Below are positions 15,276 to 24,350 of a DNA stretch of 64,000 nucleotides, piece by piece; the stretch's first letter is position 1; every line of letters begins with the position of its first letter. This stretch comes from Paenibacillus sp. FSL R7-0204. GTDB taxonomy: Bacteria > Bacillota > Bacilli > Paenibacillales > Paenibacillaceae. Location of the stretch: NCBI RefSeq assembly GCF_038002225.1, contig NZ_JBBOCA010000001.1, positions 4,216,001 through 4,280,000 of the forward strand, in the 5' to 3' direction. Both the position numbers and the translations under genes were made by a program. The notes below the pieces were generated by a model. That model did not search any database. It was not told the origin of the DNA and saw nothing but the letters and a program-made list of their open reading frames with translations.

Positions 15276-16484
15276 TTAACTGCCCATGTTGTAGAACTTA
15301 GCGAGCCCGCCCTCTGAAGTTTCACGGTACCTGCTGTTCATATCTAAGCCTGTCTGATACATGGTCTGAACAACCAGATCAAAGGATATTTTACGGGTAC
15401 CCGACAAGAATTTGGCCAGACTCAGCGCATTGATTGCCCGCATCGCACCGACAGCGTTCCGCTCAATGCAAGGGATCTGAACCAGTCCGTTAATCGGATC
15501 GCAGGTTAACCCCAGGTGGTGCTCCATGGCCACCTCCGCTGCATACTCAATCTGGCCGATCTCCATCCCGGACAGTTCAGCCAGTGCAGCTGCTGCCATA
15601 GAGCAAGCCGTGCCAACCTCCGCCTGGCAGCCGCACTGAGCGCCGCTGATCGAGGCGTTATGCTTGACCAGATTGCCAATGAGCCCGCCGACGGCCAGCG
15701 CCCGTAGAATCTGTTCGTCCGGGACCAGCAGCTTCTCCTGCATATAACGGAGCGAGGCGGGGACAACACCGCAGGCCCCGCAGGTTGGAGCCGTTACGAC
15801 TGTACCGGCGGCCGCATTCTGTTCATTGACGGCAAAAGCGTACGCGCTGACGATCCGGTTCTCCCGCGTCTCCGGGCTCTCATCCACAGTCCCCTGATGA
15901 TACAGATATTTCGCCTTGCGTTCGACATTCAGGCCGCCCTCCAGAATACCTGTGACAGACAGTCCTTCGTCGATCGACCGCTTCATCGCTTCCCAGATGC
16001 CTTGGAGGAACTCCCAGATCTGTAGGCCTTCACGCTGCTCGACGTAATCGCTTAGACGGATATGATTCGCTTTACAATAGGCACTGATCTCTGCAAAGCT
16101 GTTCTCCGGGTAGACATCAGGTCCCCGCTTCTCCTCCCGCCCATCAATCACGATCTCCCCGCCGCCGATACTGGCAACACGCATGGAGGCTGTTTGCTGA
16201 CCGTCCTGGTAAGCGAACAAGTCCATTGTATTGGGATGAGGCAAATCAAAGTCAGGCTGCGGAACAAATTGAACCTCCGTCCGGACGGGATAGAGTGCCC
16301 GAATAATAGCCTTGTCCGTCATATGGCCTTTACCTGTTTTGGCAAGGGAACCATAGATCAGTGCCTTGAACTGGTCTGCGTCTTCATTTTCTGCTTTGAA
16401 GATTCCGGCTGCCTTCTCCGGCCCCATGGTATGGGAGCTGGACGGTCCGCTGCCAATCTTGAATAGCTCAGTCAACGATCTCAT
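15276..16484 (-). CDS. sdaA: L-serine ammonia-lyase, iron-sulfur type (single chain)
   Basis: 402 residues. Converts L-serine to pyruvate and ammonia with a [4Fe-4S] cluster. The motif GSGPSSSHTMGP at 11-22 and Cys286, Cys328, Cys339 are seen; their spacing (42 and 11) matches the cluster ligands as I recall them from the Legionella enzyme. Other cysteines lie in APTCGACG. Alpha and beta regions are fused as in the single-chain type. It is the last gene of the M20/hydrolase operon, 17 bp after the previous stop, with AAGGGATAAGGG upstream. Its own terminator has been split by the downstream IS. Confidence 0.93.
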   Translation of the reverse strand: MRSLTELFKIGSGPSSSHTMGPEKAAGIFKAENEDADQFKALIYGSLAKTGKGHMTDKAIIRALYPVRTEVQFVPQPDFDLPHPNTMDLFAYQDGQQTASMRVASIGGGEIVIDGREEKRGPDVYPENSFAEISAYCKANHIRLSDYVEQREGLQIWEFLQGIWEAMKRSIDEGLSVTGILEGGLNVERKAKYLYHQGTVDESPETRENRIVSAYAFAVNEQNAAAGTVVTAPTCGACGVVPASLRYMQEKLLVPDEQILRALAVGGLIGNLVKHNASISGAQCGCQAEVGTACSMAAAALAELSGMEIGQIEYAAEVAMEHHLGLTCDPINGLVQIPCIERNAVGAMRAINALSLAKFLSGTRKISFDLVVQTMYQTGLDMNSRYRETSEGGLAKFYNMGS

Positions 16485-16501
16485 AGCACCCTTATCCCTT
16501 C

Positions 16502-17338
16502 TCAGTTGTCATTCCTCTGAAAACGTTCCTTAAGCTTCATCAGCCGTTCATGAATCCCCTCTTCATCAATCGCCATGTCAACCAATTGCTGAGTAAGCTG
16601 AAGACCCTGATTCTGTGCCAAAGCTTGTTTCCACGGGTGCGCCACAATCGAATGCGTAAGATGTCTTGTAGAGCGGGGGGCCTGCATGATCATCTCTGCC
16701 AGCTCCCATGCCCGTGGAAGAAGCTGTTCACGAGGCAATACCTCACTGACCAGACCTAGATCTAATGCCTCTTGAGCATTAATATTCAAGCCCGTGTATG
16801 CATAGTATGCCGCTTTCTTGGTTCCCAGTATCCTTTGAAGTGCCAGGACGATTCCATCTCCGGGCGGTACACCACCCAGATAATGGGCATCGAAGAAGGC
16901 TGTGTCATCCGTACAAATGGTAATATCACAAAGCGTTCCCAATTGCCAGTGTGCGCCTGTGCCATTGATCGCCCCAATCGTGGGGATGCCCAGGCAATGA
17001 ACCATATTTTCAATCATCCGGAGTGATTCATGGTACATTTCCAGCTTCCGGCGATTCGGCCAATCCATGAATTTTCTTTTCCAGACTTCAGGATTGCCGG
17101 TCTGCCATAACTCTCCTGTCCCTGTAAGAATCATGACCTCATTCTCAGAATCACGGCCAATATCTGACCATACCTGACCATATGCCGCTTGGACCGGCCA
17201 GTCGAATTGCAAAGGTCCCCCGTCAGTGTGCATGCGCACTTCGAGGATGCCGCCGCGTCGGGTCATGAGGAACAAGTCCTTGTACTTCTCCGAGTATTCT
17301 TCGAGCCGGGTAGGTCCGGTCATCTTTCTATTGAACAT
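16502..17338 (-). CDS. 6-oxocamphor hydrolase-like crotonase-superfamily protein (paralogue 2)
   Basis: 278 residues, aligned end to end with the upstream gene. Crotonase fold with NGTGAHWQLGTLCDITIC and the loop HYLGGVPPGDG. His37, His130, His152 and Asp161 match in order and spacing His45, His122, His145 and Asp154 of 6-oxocamphor hydrolase (from memory). That enzyme is a beta-diketone hydrolase cleaving C-C bonds without CoA. So a retro-Claisen hydrolase is likelier than a CoA enzyme, though annotation pipelines would say enoyl-CoA hydratase. The start overlaps the upstream stop by 11 bases and has a weak ribosome-binding site, suggesting coupling. Confidence 0.75.
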   Translation of the reverse strand: MFNRKMTGPTRLEEYSEKYKDLFLMTRRGGILEVRMHTDGGPLQFDWPVQAAYGQVWSDIGRDSENEVMILTGTGELWQTGNPEVWKRKFMDWPNRRKLEMYHESLRMIENMVHCLGIPTIGAINGTGAHWQLGTLCDITICTDDTAFFDAHYLGGVPPGDGIVLALQRILGTKKAAYYAYTGLNINAQEALDLGLVSEVLPREQLLPRAWELAEMIMQAPRSTRHLTHSIVAHPWKQALAQNQGLQLTQQLVDMAIDEEGIHERLMKLKERFQRNDN

Positions 17339-18167
17339 CGTTGCCCATCAGGCGTCCTTGCATTTTCTTCAGGCGTTCCAGCGCTCCTTCTTCATCAATG
17401 GCCATGTCGTACATCTGGTGGGCAAGCTGGAACCCTTGATCAGCGACCAGAGCCTGCTTCCATGGCCGGGAGATAATGGAGTGAGACAGATGTCTCGTTG
17501 AACGCGGTGCCTGCATGATCATCTCCGCCAGCTCCCATGCGCGCGGAAGAAGCTTTTCGCGGGGCAGAACTTCACTGACGATACCCAGGTCCAATGCGGT
17601 CTGACCATTGATATTCTTGCCGGTATAGGCGTAGTAGGCTGCTTTTTTGAACCCGATCATGCTCTGCAGTGTGAGCAGCATTCCATCTCCCGGAGGCGTG
17701 CCTCCCAGATAATGCGGATCAAAAAAGTCCGCGTCTTCCGTACAAATCGTAATATCACAGAGCGTTGCAAGTTCGCAGTGCGTTCCCGGCCCGTTGACCG
17801 CCCCGATGGTCGGAATGTCAATGCAGAAGATCAAATTCTCAAGTAATCTCAGCGATTCATGATACTGTTCGAGCTTCTTTTGCTTCGGCCAGTCCATAAA
17901 TTTCGTGTTCCAGACCTCAGGGTCGCCAATCAGCCATTTATCCCCGGTTCCCGTAATAATCATGACTTCGTTCTCAGGGTCACGGCCAATATCTGACCAG
18001 GCATGAGACCATGCGGTATGAGCTTCCCAATTGTGCGTGTACGAACCTCCATCGGTGTGAAGACGCACTTCAAGGATACCGTCACGGCGTGTCATTAACA
18101 GGAATTCCTTGTATTTCTCCGAGTACTCTTCAAATTTGGTCGGTCCAATCATACGTCTCTCTGTCAT
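17328..18167 (-). CDS. 6-oxocamphor hydrolase-like crotonase-superfamily protein (paralogue 1)
   Basis: 279 residues with TTAGGAGGAATTACA before ATG. The N-terminus FEEYSEKYKEFLLMTRRDGIL and the stretch LGIVSEVLPREKLLPRAWELAEMI are close to 6-oxocamphor hydrolase as I recall it. His37, His130, His152 and Asp161 occupy the catalytic positions. The acidic residue at the Glu244 position seems replaced (AHQM). No CoA-binding feature was recognised. Tandem duplicate of the next gene with many identical blocks. Likely substrate class: a cyclic or linear beta-diketone; not proven. Confidence 0.75.
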   Translation of the reverse strand: MTERRMIGPTKFEEYSEKYKEFLLMTRRDGILEVRLHTDGGSYTHNWEAHTAWSHAWSDIGRDPENEVMIITGTGDKWLIGDPEVWNTKFMDWPKQKKLEQYHESLRLLENLIFCIDIPTIGAVNGPGTHCELATLCDITICTEDADFFDPHYLGGTPPGDGMLLTLQSMIGFKKAAYYAYTGKNINGQTALDLGIVSEVLPREKLLPRAWELAEMIMQAPRSTRHLSHSIISRPWKQALVADQGFQLAHQMYDMAIDEEGALERLKKMQGRLMGNDVQ

Positions 18168-18196
18168 TGTAATTCCTCCTAAGTTTGGTTTAGAGC

Positions 18197-19414
18197 TTAT
18201 CTGTTATTTTCAAGCCAGTCTCTGGCAAAAGCTGCGTAAGCCGCAGCCCCTCTATGAAGCACCTCATCCGAGAACATCGTCTTTGGATGGTGTACAGGGT
18301 AACTATAACCTTCTTCGATATTGCCTGCGTTAAGAAACACAGTGGTACTTGGCACCGCCTGAGATACAAATGCGAAATCTTCCGAGCCCATTAATTTACC
18401 GCCGGGAACCAGCTCAGTTATACCGATGTAGGAGCCGTCCCCAAAGGTATTTGCAATCGAAGCCCTCATTTGCCCGTTAAGCCCGCCATCCGTTTTCACC
18501 TCAGGACACCCCCGCGTATAGATCACTTCCAGTTTTGCCTGAAAAGTCCCTCCGATTCCTGCGGCAATTTCGCGGATACGGTTCTCCATTTTATCCCGCA
18601 ATGCAGCATTAAATGTGCGCACGCTGCCTTTCAATCTGGCCATATCGGGAATCACGTTGTTCGTCGTTCCGCCTTCCATCACGCCAATGGTAAGGACTGC
18701 ATTATCAATCGGTGATATTTCCCGGCTAAGGATACCTTGCAGCGCCAGATGAAGATGAGCCGCTACATTTAAGGGGTCCACTGCGGCCTCGGGCATTGCG
18801 CCATGTGAGCCCCTTCCCCGGATGATGATTTCGAACCAATCCGAAGAAGCTGATATCGCTCCGCCTTCCTCAGGCACTACAAATTGCCCCATAGGAAGTG
18901 GCATTCCGGTCAACACATGAAGCATCATGGCTGCATCCACCTTGGGATTGCCCAGAATCCCATGCTCCAGCATCATCTGTGCCCCGTGCAGCGTCTCTTC
19001 ACCCGGCTGAAACATAAGCTTAACCGTCCCGCGAAGCTCAGCTTCGTTAGCCTTCAAGATCTCGGCTGCTCCGAGCAGCATGGTAGTATGCATGTCGTGG
19101 CCGCAGGCGTGCATGTTACTGTTCAACGACGCGTAAGACAGATCCGTTTCTTCTTGAATGGGCAAAGCGTCCATATCCGCACGGATTAGAACCACCTTCC
19201 CGCCATGCTGTCCGCCAATGGTAACTGTTAGCCCTGATTCCCCGACGGGAGTGGGCTTAAGCCCCATCGATTCCAATGCCTCTTTTACGTATGCAGTTGT
19301 CTTAGGCAAACTTAGATCAAGCTCTGGAACCGCATGAAGATGATGCCTGTACATGACCATTTTGTCCTGCAGCTGATGAGCCATACTCATTAAGTCTTCA
19401 GCTTCTTCACTCAC
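18197..19414 (-). CDS. M20-family amidohydrolase/peptidase
   Basis: 405 residues from GTG, chosen because GGGAG lies 9 bases upstream; an ATG at 19435 has no such site. Metal-binding motifs of the M20D (hippurate hydrolase/IAA-amino acid hydrolase) group: LIRADMDALPI, MHACGHDMHTTMLLGAA, FQPGEETLHGAQMM, LHVLTGMPLPMGQF and VHHPKTMFSDE at the end. It hydrolyses N-acyl amino acids or related amides with two divalent ions. First gene of the four-gene operon, so it probably releases an acid or amino acid (possibly serine) used by the next enzymes. Confidence 0.9.
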   Translation of the reverse strand: MSEEAEDLMSMAHQLQDKMVMYRHHLHAVPELDLSLPKTTAYVKEALESMGLKPTPVGESGLTVTIGGQHGGKVVLIRADMDALPIQEETDLSYASLNSNMHACGHDMHTTMLLGAAEILKANEAELRGTVKLMFQPGEETLHGAQMMLEHGILGNPKVDAAMMLHVLTGMPLPMGQFVVPEEGGAISASSDWFEIIIRGRGSHGAMPEAAVDPLNVAAHLHLALQGILSREISPIDNAVLTIGVMEGGTTNNVIPDMARLKGSVRTFNAALRDKMENRIREIAAGIGGTFQAKLEVIYTRGCPEVKTDGGLNGQMRASIANTFGDGSYIGITELVPGGKLMGSEDFAFVSQAVPSTTVFLNAGNIEEGYSYPVHHPKTMFSDEVLHRGAAAYAAFARDWLENNR

Positions 19415-19482
19415 AATGAACATCTCCCGCAACATGAATTAAATGAACGTTTAGTTAGAGTAAACATTATCTCCCCTTTTTA

Positions 19483-19562
19483 TTTTAAGACTTTTTAAGA
19501 ACACTTTTATCGTACTGGCATTTTTATTCGCTGTCAATATATTTTTAGACATTTTAAGAACA
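19483..19562. promoter_or_regulatory. Repeated TTTTAAGAAC motifs between operon and regulator
   Basis: TTTTAAGAC at 19483-19491, TTTTAAGAACA at 19493-19503 and again at 19552-19562, in the 235-bp AT-rich spacer between the divergent M20 operon and its putative regulator. Direct repeats here are candidate operators; no exact promoter assigned. Confidence 0.4.
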
Positions 19563-19649
19563 TTATTTCAAGGACTGATGGAACATTGTAATATCACATT
19601 TATTGTGATATAACTCTTTTGATTGAACTGTTCATGAAAGGAATCAATT

Positions 19650-20963
19650 ATGAAAATCAAGCTGGGTATTATCACGCCAGAGTCCCATATGGATTATTTC
19701 CGCGCTATTGAAGAAGAAATGCGGCCCCTATGCCAGTTCCGCTTCCTTATCATCAGCAACTTCCGGGAAACAACGGACATTTATCTCAAAAACCTGGATT
19801 CGGTGGATGGATTTGTGATCAGCGGGAGAATGCTTTACGAGGCCATCGACAAGGAATGCCTGGATGACAAGGTACCTGTTCACATTTTGCATGATGATGA
19901 GAACCTGCTGTACAGAGAGCTTTTCCGGCTGCTGGTTACAGAACCTGAACTTGATATCTCCCGGATCTATGTGGATTATGCGTATATCATCGAGTCTTTC
20001 AGCGAATTCCAGCAATACCTGACTCATGAAGGAAAGCCCGTTAACAGCGGAAATCTGCTTGAGCGGGTGGAGACCATGCTGGAGAACCATATCACGCTAT
20101 GGGAAGATAAGAAAATAGATCTGTCTATCACGGCGTTCGGCCACTTTGTTCCAGAACTCCAAAAGCACGGCGTCAAATATATCTTAATCCGGCCCACTTT
20201 GAAGAGCGTTAAAGAGACCATCAGCGAGATCATCAACGAAATTACCATCCTCAAGCTTAAGAACCAGAGGGCAGTGGTTGCATGTCTATCGGTCCAAAAG
20301 AATCAGCAGTCCTCCGAAGAGGAGCTTCATGAGCTGAAAGTCCTGGTCGGCAGGTTTCTGCACGATATAAACCTGGCAGACACAACGCAAATTTCGGATG
20401 GCTATGTCAGACTGTACACCACCTACGGCAACTTCATGAGAATCACCTCTAACGCTCATAACTGCTCCCTGCTGGAGTATCTGGAGGAGCGCATACAGGA
20501 CAAGGTGAAGATCGGGTGGGGCTCGGGGCATGAATATTTTCAAGCGAACGTTAACGCCACCAAGGCTCACAGACAGGCGGAAGCCTATCCGGGCAGTTCC
20601 AGCTTTTTCATAGACGAGAATCAGAAGGTTGCCGGCCCCATGCGCAGCATGAATGTCATCCAGTTCTCTGAACAGGGGGACCCGGAAATCATTGCGTTAG
20701 CCAAAAGGATCGGAATCAACAACATCAATTTACAGAAAATCATATCCTATGCAGAAATCATGCGAACCAATAAACTGTCCTCCGAGGATGTTGCACAGTG
20801 CCTGTCCATGACCGTCAAAGGTGCCAACCGAATTCTTAACAAAATCGAGGAAAGTAAACTCGTACAAACAGTATTTGAAAAAAGGGACAACAGTAAGGGG
20901 CGGCCCAAAAAATATTACGAGCTGTTGTTTCTCGACAATGAAGGGCGCAAATTAAGCAGATGA
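19650..20963 (+). CDS. Unusual transcriptional regulator with C-terminal winged helix
   Basis: 437 residues, GAAAGGA before ATG. The N-terminal about 180 residues (KLGIITPESHMDYFRAIEEEM..., NLDSVDGFVISGRML, AFGHFVPELQKHGVKYILIRPT) resemble a periplasmic-binding-like or PrpR-N-like sensor. The middle (VKIGWGSGHEYFQANVNATKAHRQAEAYPGS) resembles a degenerate GGDEF/cyclase-like fold. The C-terminus has a winged helix-turn-helix (LSSEDVAQCLSMTVKGANRILNKIEE, then SKGRPKKYYEL). I do not recognise a characterised homologue. Divergent from the amidohydrolase operon and the obvious candidate to control it. Confidence 0.7.
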   Translation: MKIKLGIITPESHMDYFRAIEEEMRPLCQFRFLIISNFRETTDIYLKNLDSVDGFVISGRMLYEAIDKECLDDKVPVHILHDDENLLYRELFRLLVTEPELDISRIYVDYAYIIESFSEFQQYLTHEGKPVNSGNLLERVETMLENHITLWEDKKIDLSITAFGHFVPELQKHGVKYILIRPTLKSVKETISEIINEITILKLKNQRAVVACLSVQKNQQSSEEELHELKVLVGRFLHDINLADTTQISDGYVRLYTTYGNFMRITSNAHNCSLLEYLEERIQDKVKIGWGSGHEYFQANVNATKAHRQAEAYPGSSSFFIDENQKVAGPMRSMNVIQFSEQGDPEIIALAKRIGINNINLQKIISYAEIMRTNKLSSEDVAQCLSMTVKGANRILNKIEESKLVQTVFEKRDNSKGRPKKYYELLFLDNEGRKLSR

Positions 20964-20981
20964 TACGCGGATGCACTTGGC

Positions 20982-21019
20982 AAAAAGGCATGTTTTCAAC
21001 ATAGAAAACATGCCTTTTT
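20982..21019 (+). terminator. Bidirectional intrinsic terminator
   Basis: AAAAAGGCATGTTTT/AAAACATGCCTTTTT, a near-perfect 15-bp stem with T-runs on both strands, between the convergent regulator and LysR genes. Confidence 0.92.
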
Positions 21020-21035
21020 GCGCTTTTTTAGCAAG

Positions 21036-21917
21036 TTAAATGGCTCCTTGGCTAAACGACCAGTGCTGTACATGCTGCAAGAACCGCCGCGTGGCAGGTG
21101 AAGCATATTTCATCGAGTTGACTGCGATGCCCAGGGAACGGAAGCTCCGCTCCTCCAGCTCGAGCATGGCTACACGCTCATACTGGAACCGGGTGACCAG
21201 CTCTGGAAGGATGCTGATGCCCAGGCCTTTTTCCACCATGGCAATAATGGCGTAATCGTCCCCGGCCGAGAACTTGATGTTCGGCTTAATCCCGGCCTTC
21301 TCCAGCACCCGCTGCACATCATAATCCGAGCCGGGCTTCGGAATGATGAAGTCCTCGTAGGCGATCTGGGCCAGCGGCATATAAGGGGCCTTACTCAGCG
21401 GATGGCCGAGCGGCAGGACCGCCAGCATCCGGTCCTGCTTCAGCGGAATGACCTCGAACCGCTCCCTTGTCGGCAATGAGAGGAAGCCGCAATCAACCAC
21501 CCCAGCCTCGATCCACTGCTCAATCTCCAGATAACCACCCTCCATCAGCTTGAACTCAATGTACGGATATTCCTCACGGAACTGCTTGATGATATCCGGC
21601 AGCCAATGCACAGAGACACTGGTGAAGGTGCCGATCGTGATCGTCCCCGTCTCCAGGCCGTGAATATCCGTTACCTGCTGCTTAAGCTGCTCATTCCAAT
21701 TCAGAATCTCCCGGATCGGCTGAAGCACCTGCTCCCCGTTCACCGTCAGCTTCACGCCTGATCGGCTGCGCACGAGCAGCGGGAAGCCGAACTCCTGCTC
21801 CAGACTGCTGATCGTATGGCTGATGCCGGATTGGGTGAAGCCCAGCGCCTCCGCTGCCTTCGTAAGACTGCCCAGCTCCACCACTTTCAAGAACACCTCG
21901 TACTTAATCAGACTCAT
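21036..21917 (-). CDS. LysR-family transcriptional regulator
   Basis: 293 residues from an ATG with GAGGGGG 6 bases upstream. N-terminal helix-turn-helix (LIKYEVFLKVVELGSLTKAAEALGFTQSGISHTISSLEQEFGFPLLVR) and a C-terminal effector domain with GTITIGTFTSVSVHWLPDII. The start lies 120 bp from the start of the divergent EamA transporter, the usual arrangement in which LysR controls the divergent gene. Confidence 0.92.
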   Translation of the reverse strand: MSLIKYEVFLKVVELGSLTKAAEALGFTQSGISHTISSLEQEFGFPLLVRSRSGVKLTVNGEQVLQPIREILNWNEQLKQQVTDIHGLETGTITIGTFTSVSVHWLPDIIKQFREEYPYIEFKLMEGGYLEIEQWIEAGVVDCGFLSLPTRERFEVIPLKQDRMLAVLPLGHPLSKAPYMPLAQIAYEDFIIPKPGSDYDVQRVLEKAGIKPNIKFSAGDDYAIIAMVEKGLGISILPELVTRFQYERVAMLELEERSFRSLGIAVNSMKYASPATRRFLQHVQHWSFSQGAI

Positions 21918-22037
21918 GTCCAGCCCCCTCACTAAGCATGACAATTCCTCATGTATCCTATGATAAACATTCAGTTACCTTATGTATTCGAGCGTATTAT
22001 ACTATACTCACTTGAAATAAAGAAGGATGATGAAGGA

Positions 22038-22934
22038 ATGAAGCCGCTTAAGGCCGAGCTAATGCTCATTGTAGTAACTCTGTTCTGGGGCTCCTCTTAC
22101 CTGTTCATGAAGCTGGGACTGGGTACACTGGGAGAATTCAATCTGATCGCACTGCGCTTCGGGCTTGCATTCATCCTGGCGGGGCTGCTGTTCCGCAAAC
22201 GGCTGAGCAGTGTGGATGCCAGAACCTTGAAATACGGAGCCTTGCTCGGCTTCCTGCTGCTTGGCGTATTCACTTGCATCACCTTTGGGCTGAAGACGAC
22301 CACGACCTCTAATGCCGGATTCCTGGTTGCGTTGACCGTTGTCTTTGTTCCTATGCTTGAGGTTCTGGTATTTAGAAAAAAAGTCGCTCCCCCGCAAATC
22401 TTCGGCGCCGTGCTCGCCATCAGCGGCATCGGGCTGCTTACGCTGAACGGATCGCTGCAAGTCCAGCCGGGTGATCTCCTCTGTATTCTGTCCGCAGTAT
22501 TCTATGCGGTGCAGATTCTAGTGACGGGCCGGGCGGTCAAGACCTGCGACTCGCTGAACATCGGCATTCTGCAACTCGGATTCGCCGGTGGCTATGCCCT
22601 GATTCTATCTGCTATCTTCGAGACACCTTCGCTGCCGTCCACCCTTCCGGGCTGGATCGCGATTCTGGCTCTGGGGATCTTTTGCAGCGCCTGCGGGTTC
22701 ATCCTGCAGCCGGTTGCCCAGAAATACACTACACCGACCCGCACCGGTCTGATCTTCGCACTGGAGCCGGTATTCGCTGCCTTCTTCGGATACTTGTTCG
22801 TACACGAACAGCTCTCGCTCCAGGGCTATACCGGTGCCGCCCTTGTCCTGCTGGGAATTCTGGCCTCCGAGCTGCTGGGCAAGCTGCATATGGTTCCGCC
22901 GACAAGGCTGCTGAAGAAGCGGCGGGCGCACTAA
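22038..22934 (+). CDS. EamA/DMT-family transporter
   Basis: 298 residues from the ATG after GATGAAGGA; the open frame extends upstream but without a usable site. Ten membrane segments in two EamA repeats (LMLIVVTLFWGSSYLFMKLG..., ILCILSAVFYAVQILVTGRAV...). The conserved end of the second repeat is ALEPVFAAFFGYLFVHEQLS. Drug/metabolite exporter superfamily; cargo unknown. Likely regulated by the divergent LysR protein. Confidence 0.9.
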   Translation: MKPLKAELMLIVVTLFWGSSYLFMKLGLGTLGEFNLIALRFGLAFILAGLLFRKRLSSVDARTLKYGALLGFLLLGVFTCITFGLKTTTTSNAGFLVALTVVFVPMLEVLVFRKKVAPPQIFGAVLAISGIGLLTLNGSLQVQPGDLLCILSAVFYAVQILVTGRAVKTCDSLNIGILQLGFAGGYALILSAIFETPSLPSTLPGWIAILALGIFCSACGFILQPVAQKYTTPTRTGLIFALEPVFAAFFGYLFVHEQLSLQGYTGAALVLLGILASELLGKLHMVPPTRLLKKRRAH

Positions 22935-22998
22935 TAGGTTCTTCTGGCAGATCGAGTGGTTGCGGGACAATTGCCTTAGACGTTCATCCACCGCTCCC

Positions 22999-23049
22999 GA
23001 TCCAATTGTAATCGGTTTTTCGATTACATTCGGCTCACGCGCCGCTCCC
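22999..23049 (+). repeat. 51-bp hairpin repeat, unit 1 (cut off by the IS)
   Basis: One full unit: TGTAATCG, loop GTTTTT, CGATTACA, then TTCGGCTCACGCGCCGCTCCC. Units 2-4 follow the IS at 24351. A shorter relic of the unit end (CCGCTCCC) precedes it. Confidence 0.9.
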
Positions 23050-23133
23050 TGGTATTATCCCCTTTAAGTAGACACTCGAAAAAACCTCATGTGTTAACAT
23101 GAGGAAATGAGTGAACTTGGAGGGGATTTTGGT

Positions 23134-23436
23134 ATGGCCAAAAAGGGACAAGTGTTTCAATCGTACACGGAGGCATTCAAGAAAGAGGCTATTCAAGCCT
23201 ATTTTACAGGAGGTGAGAGCTATAAGGTCGTCTCCGACAGGTTGGGGATTGTGAACTGTACCCAGCTTAAAGTATGGGTAAAGAAATATCGGAATGGGGA
23301 GCCACTCGATACACAAAAAGGGGCAACAAGCCCTTTAAAAGGACGTCCACGTTCTACATTTGCCAGTATAGAAGAAGAACGAGATTACTTAAAGGCACAG
23401 GTGGACTACTTAAAAAAGCGGTATCCAAATCTGTAA
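23134..23436 (+). CDS. IS3-family transposase OrfA
   Basis: 100 residues from ATG preceded by GGAGGGG. Helix-turn-helix of the transposase-8/HTH type (YTEAFKKEAIQAYFTGGESYKVVSDRLGI... QLKVWVKKYRNG) and a short coil (ERDYLKAQVDYLKK) over the frameshift heptamer. Binds the IS ends and gives OrfAB by -1 slippage. Confidence 0.92.
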   Translation: MAKKGQVFQSYTEAFKKEAIQAYFTGGESYKVVSDRLGIVNCTQLKVWVKKYRNGEPLDTQKGATSPLKGRPRSTFASIEEERDYLKAQVDYLKKRYPNL

Positions 23437-24311
23437 AGGGAGGGAAGCTTGGACTGCACGACAAATACGCCGTAATTGAAGAACTACGTGACCAACATGG
23501 CATCACCCGCCTATTAGCCATTGCAGAGGTATCGCGGGCAAATTACTACAAGTGGCGAGGTGCAGAGGTTCGACGAATGGATGCCCATGAGCAAGAGCAC
23601 GCCATTAAAGAGCATATGGTGGCTATTCACCTGGTTCATCCCTATTTCGGGTACCCTCGAATGCAGGCAGCCCTGCGGGAGGCAGGCTACCTCGTCAACC
23701 ACAAGAAGGTATGGCGGCTCATGAAAGAGCTATCGATCCAGTCTGTCATTCGCAAGAAAAGGAGTCGTGCGGGCTCTACTCCTTCCGTGGTCTACCCGAA
23801 CCGATTAAAGCGTAAGTTTCATGCGACAGCACCTCAGCAGAAGCTAGTAACGGACATCACATATATCTCAGACGGCACCCGTTTTTATTATCTGTCTGCG
23901 ATTCAGGACCTCTTTAACAATGAGATTGTAGCTTGGCAGATCTCGGAGCGAAACGACGTAAACCTCGTCTTAGATACCGTTGAACAGTGGACACGGAAAA
24001 GAGACGTGTCTGAGGCCGTGCTCCATTCGGACCAAGGCTTTCAGTACACGTCTCAGGCGTACAACACACGATTAGAGGCATTCAGCGTCAAGGGCAGCCA
24101 CTCTCGCAAAGCAACCTGCCTGGATAACGCCTGCATCGAATCCTTCTTTTCGCATCTGAAGACAGAAAAGTTGTACCTTCACCAGTGTAAGTCAGAAGCA
24201 GAGATTCATCAAGCCGTTGAGGAGTATATCTACTTTTACAATTACCAACGTTTTCAGGCGAAACTGAAACAGCGCGCGCCGATTGAGTATCGACACGCGC
24301 TGGCTGCTTAG
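23418..24311 (+). CDS. IS3-family transposase OrfB (DDE catalytic part)
   Basis: Given from the A6G slip point. HTH_21-like start (HDKYAVIEELRDQHGITRLLAIAEVSRANYYKW), then the integrase core. The catalytic residues are D in KLVTDITYI, D in VLHSDQGFQY and E in NACIESFFSHLKTE; the C-terminus is YIYFYNYQRFQAKL. Intact, so probably functional as the OrfAB fusion. Confidence 0.95.
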   Translation, partial: AVSKSVKGGKLGLHDKYAVIEELRDQHGITRLLAIAEVSRANYYKWRGAEVRRMDAHEQEHAIKEHMVAIHLVHPYFGYPRMQAALREAGYLVNHKKVWRLMKELSIQSVIRKKRSRAGSTPSVVYPNRLKRKFHATAPQQKLVTDITYISDGTRFYYLSAIQDLFNNEIVAWQISERNDVNLVLDTVEQWTRKRDVSEAVLHSDQGFQYTSQAYNTRLEAFSVKGSHSRKATCLDNACIESFFSHLKTEKLYLHQCKSEAEIHQAVEEYIYFYNYQRFQAKLKQRAPIEYRHALAA

Positions 24312-24350
24312 CTTTTTTCATCTGTCTACTTGACAGGGGTATGACCACCC

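Larger units (their letters stand above)
23050..24347 (+). mobile_element. IS3-family insertion sequence (1298 bp) inside the repeat array
   Basis: The ends are TGGTATTAT.CCCCT and its imperfect inverse; inner parts AAGTAGACA match exactly at both ends. The termini are TG...CA. The target duplication CCC lies at 23047-23049 and 24348-24350. orfA and orfB overlap in the -1 frame with an A6G heptamer at 23412-23418. Different from the element at 13.75 kb in ends, size and protein sequence. Removing the IS and one CCC restores the repeat array exactly. Confidence 0.95.

Noticed and set aside
16502..18167. Plain enoyl-CoA hydratase/isomerase assignment
   Set aside because: The catalytic positions follow 6-oxocamphor hydrolase rather than the two-Glu pattern of hydratases; no other beta-oxidation gene is near.
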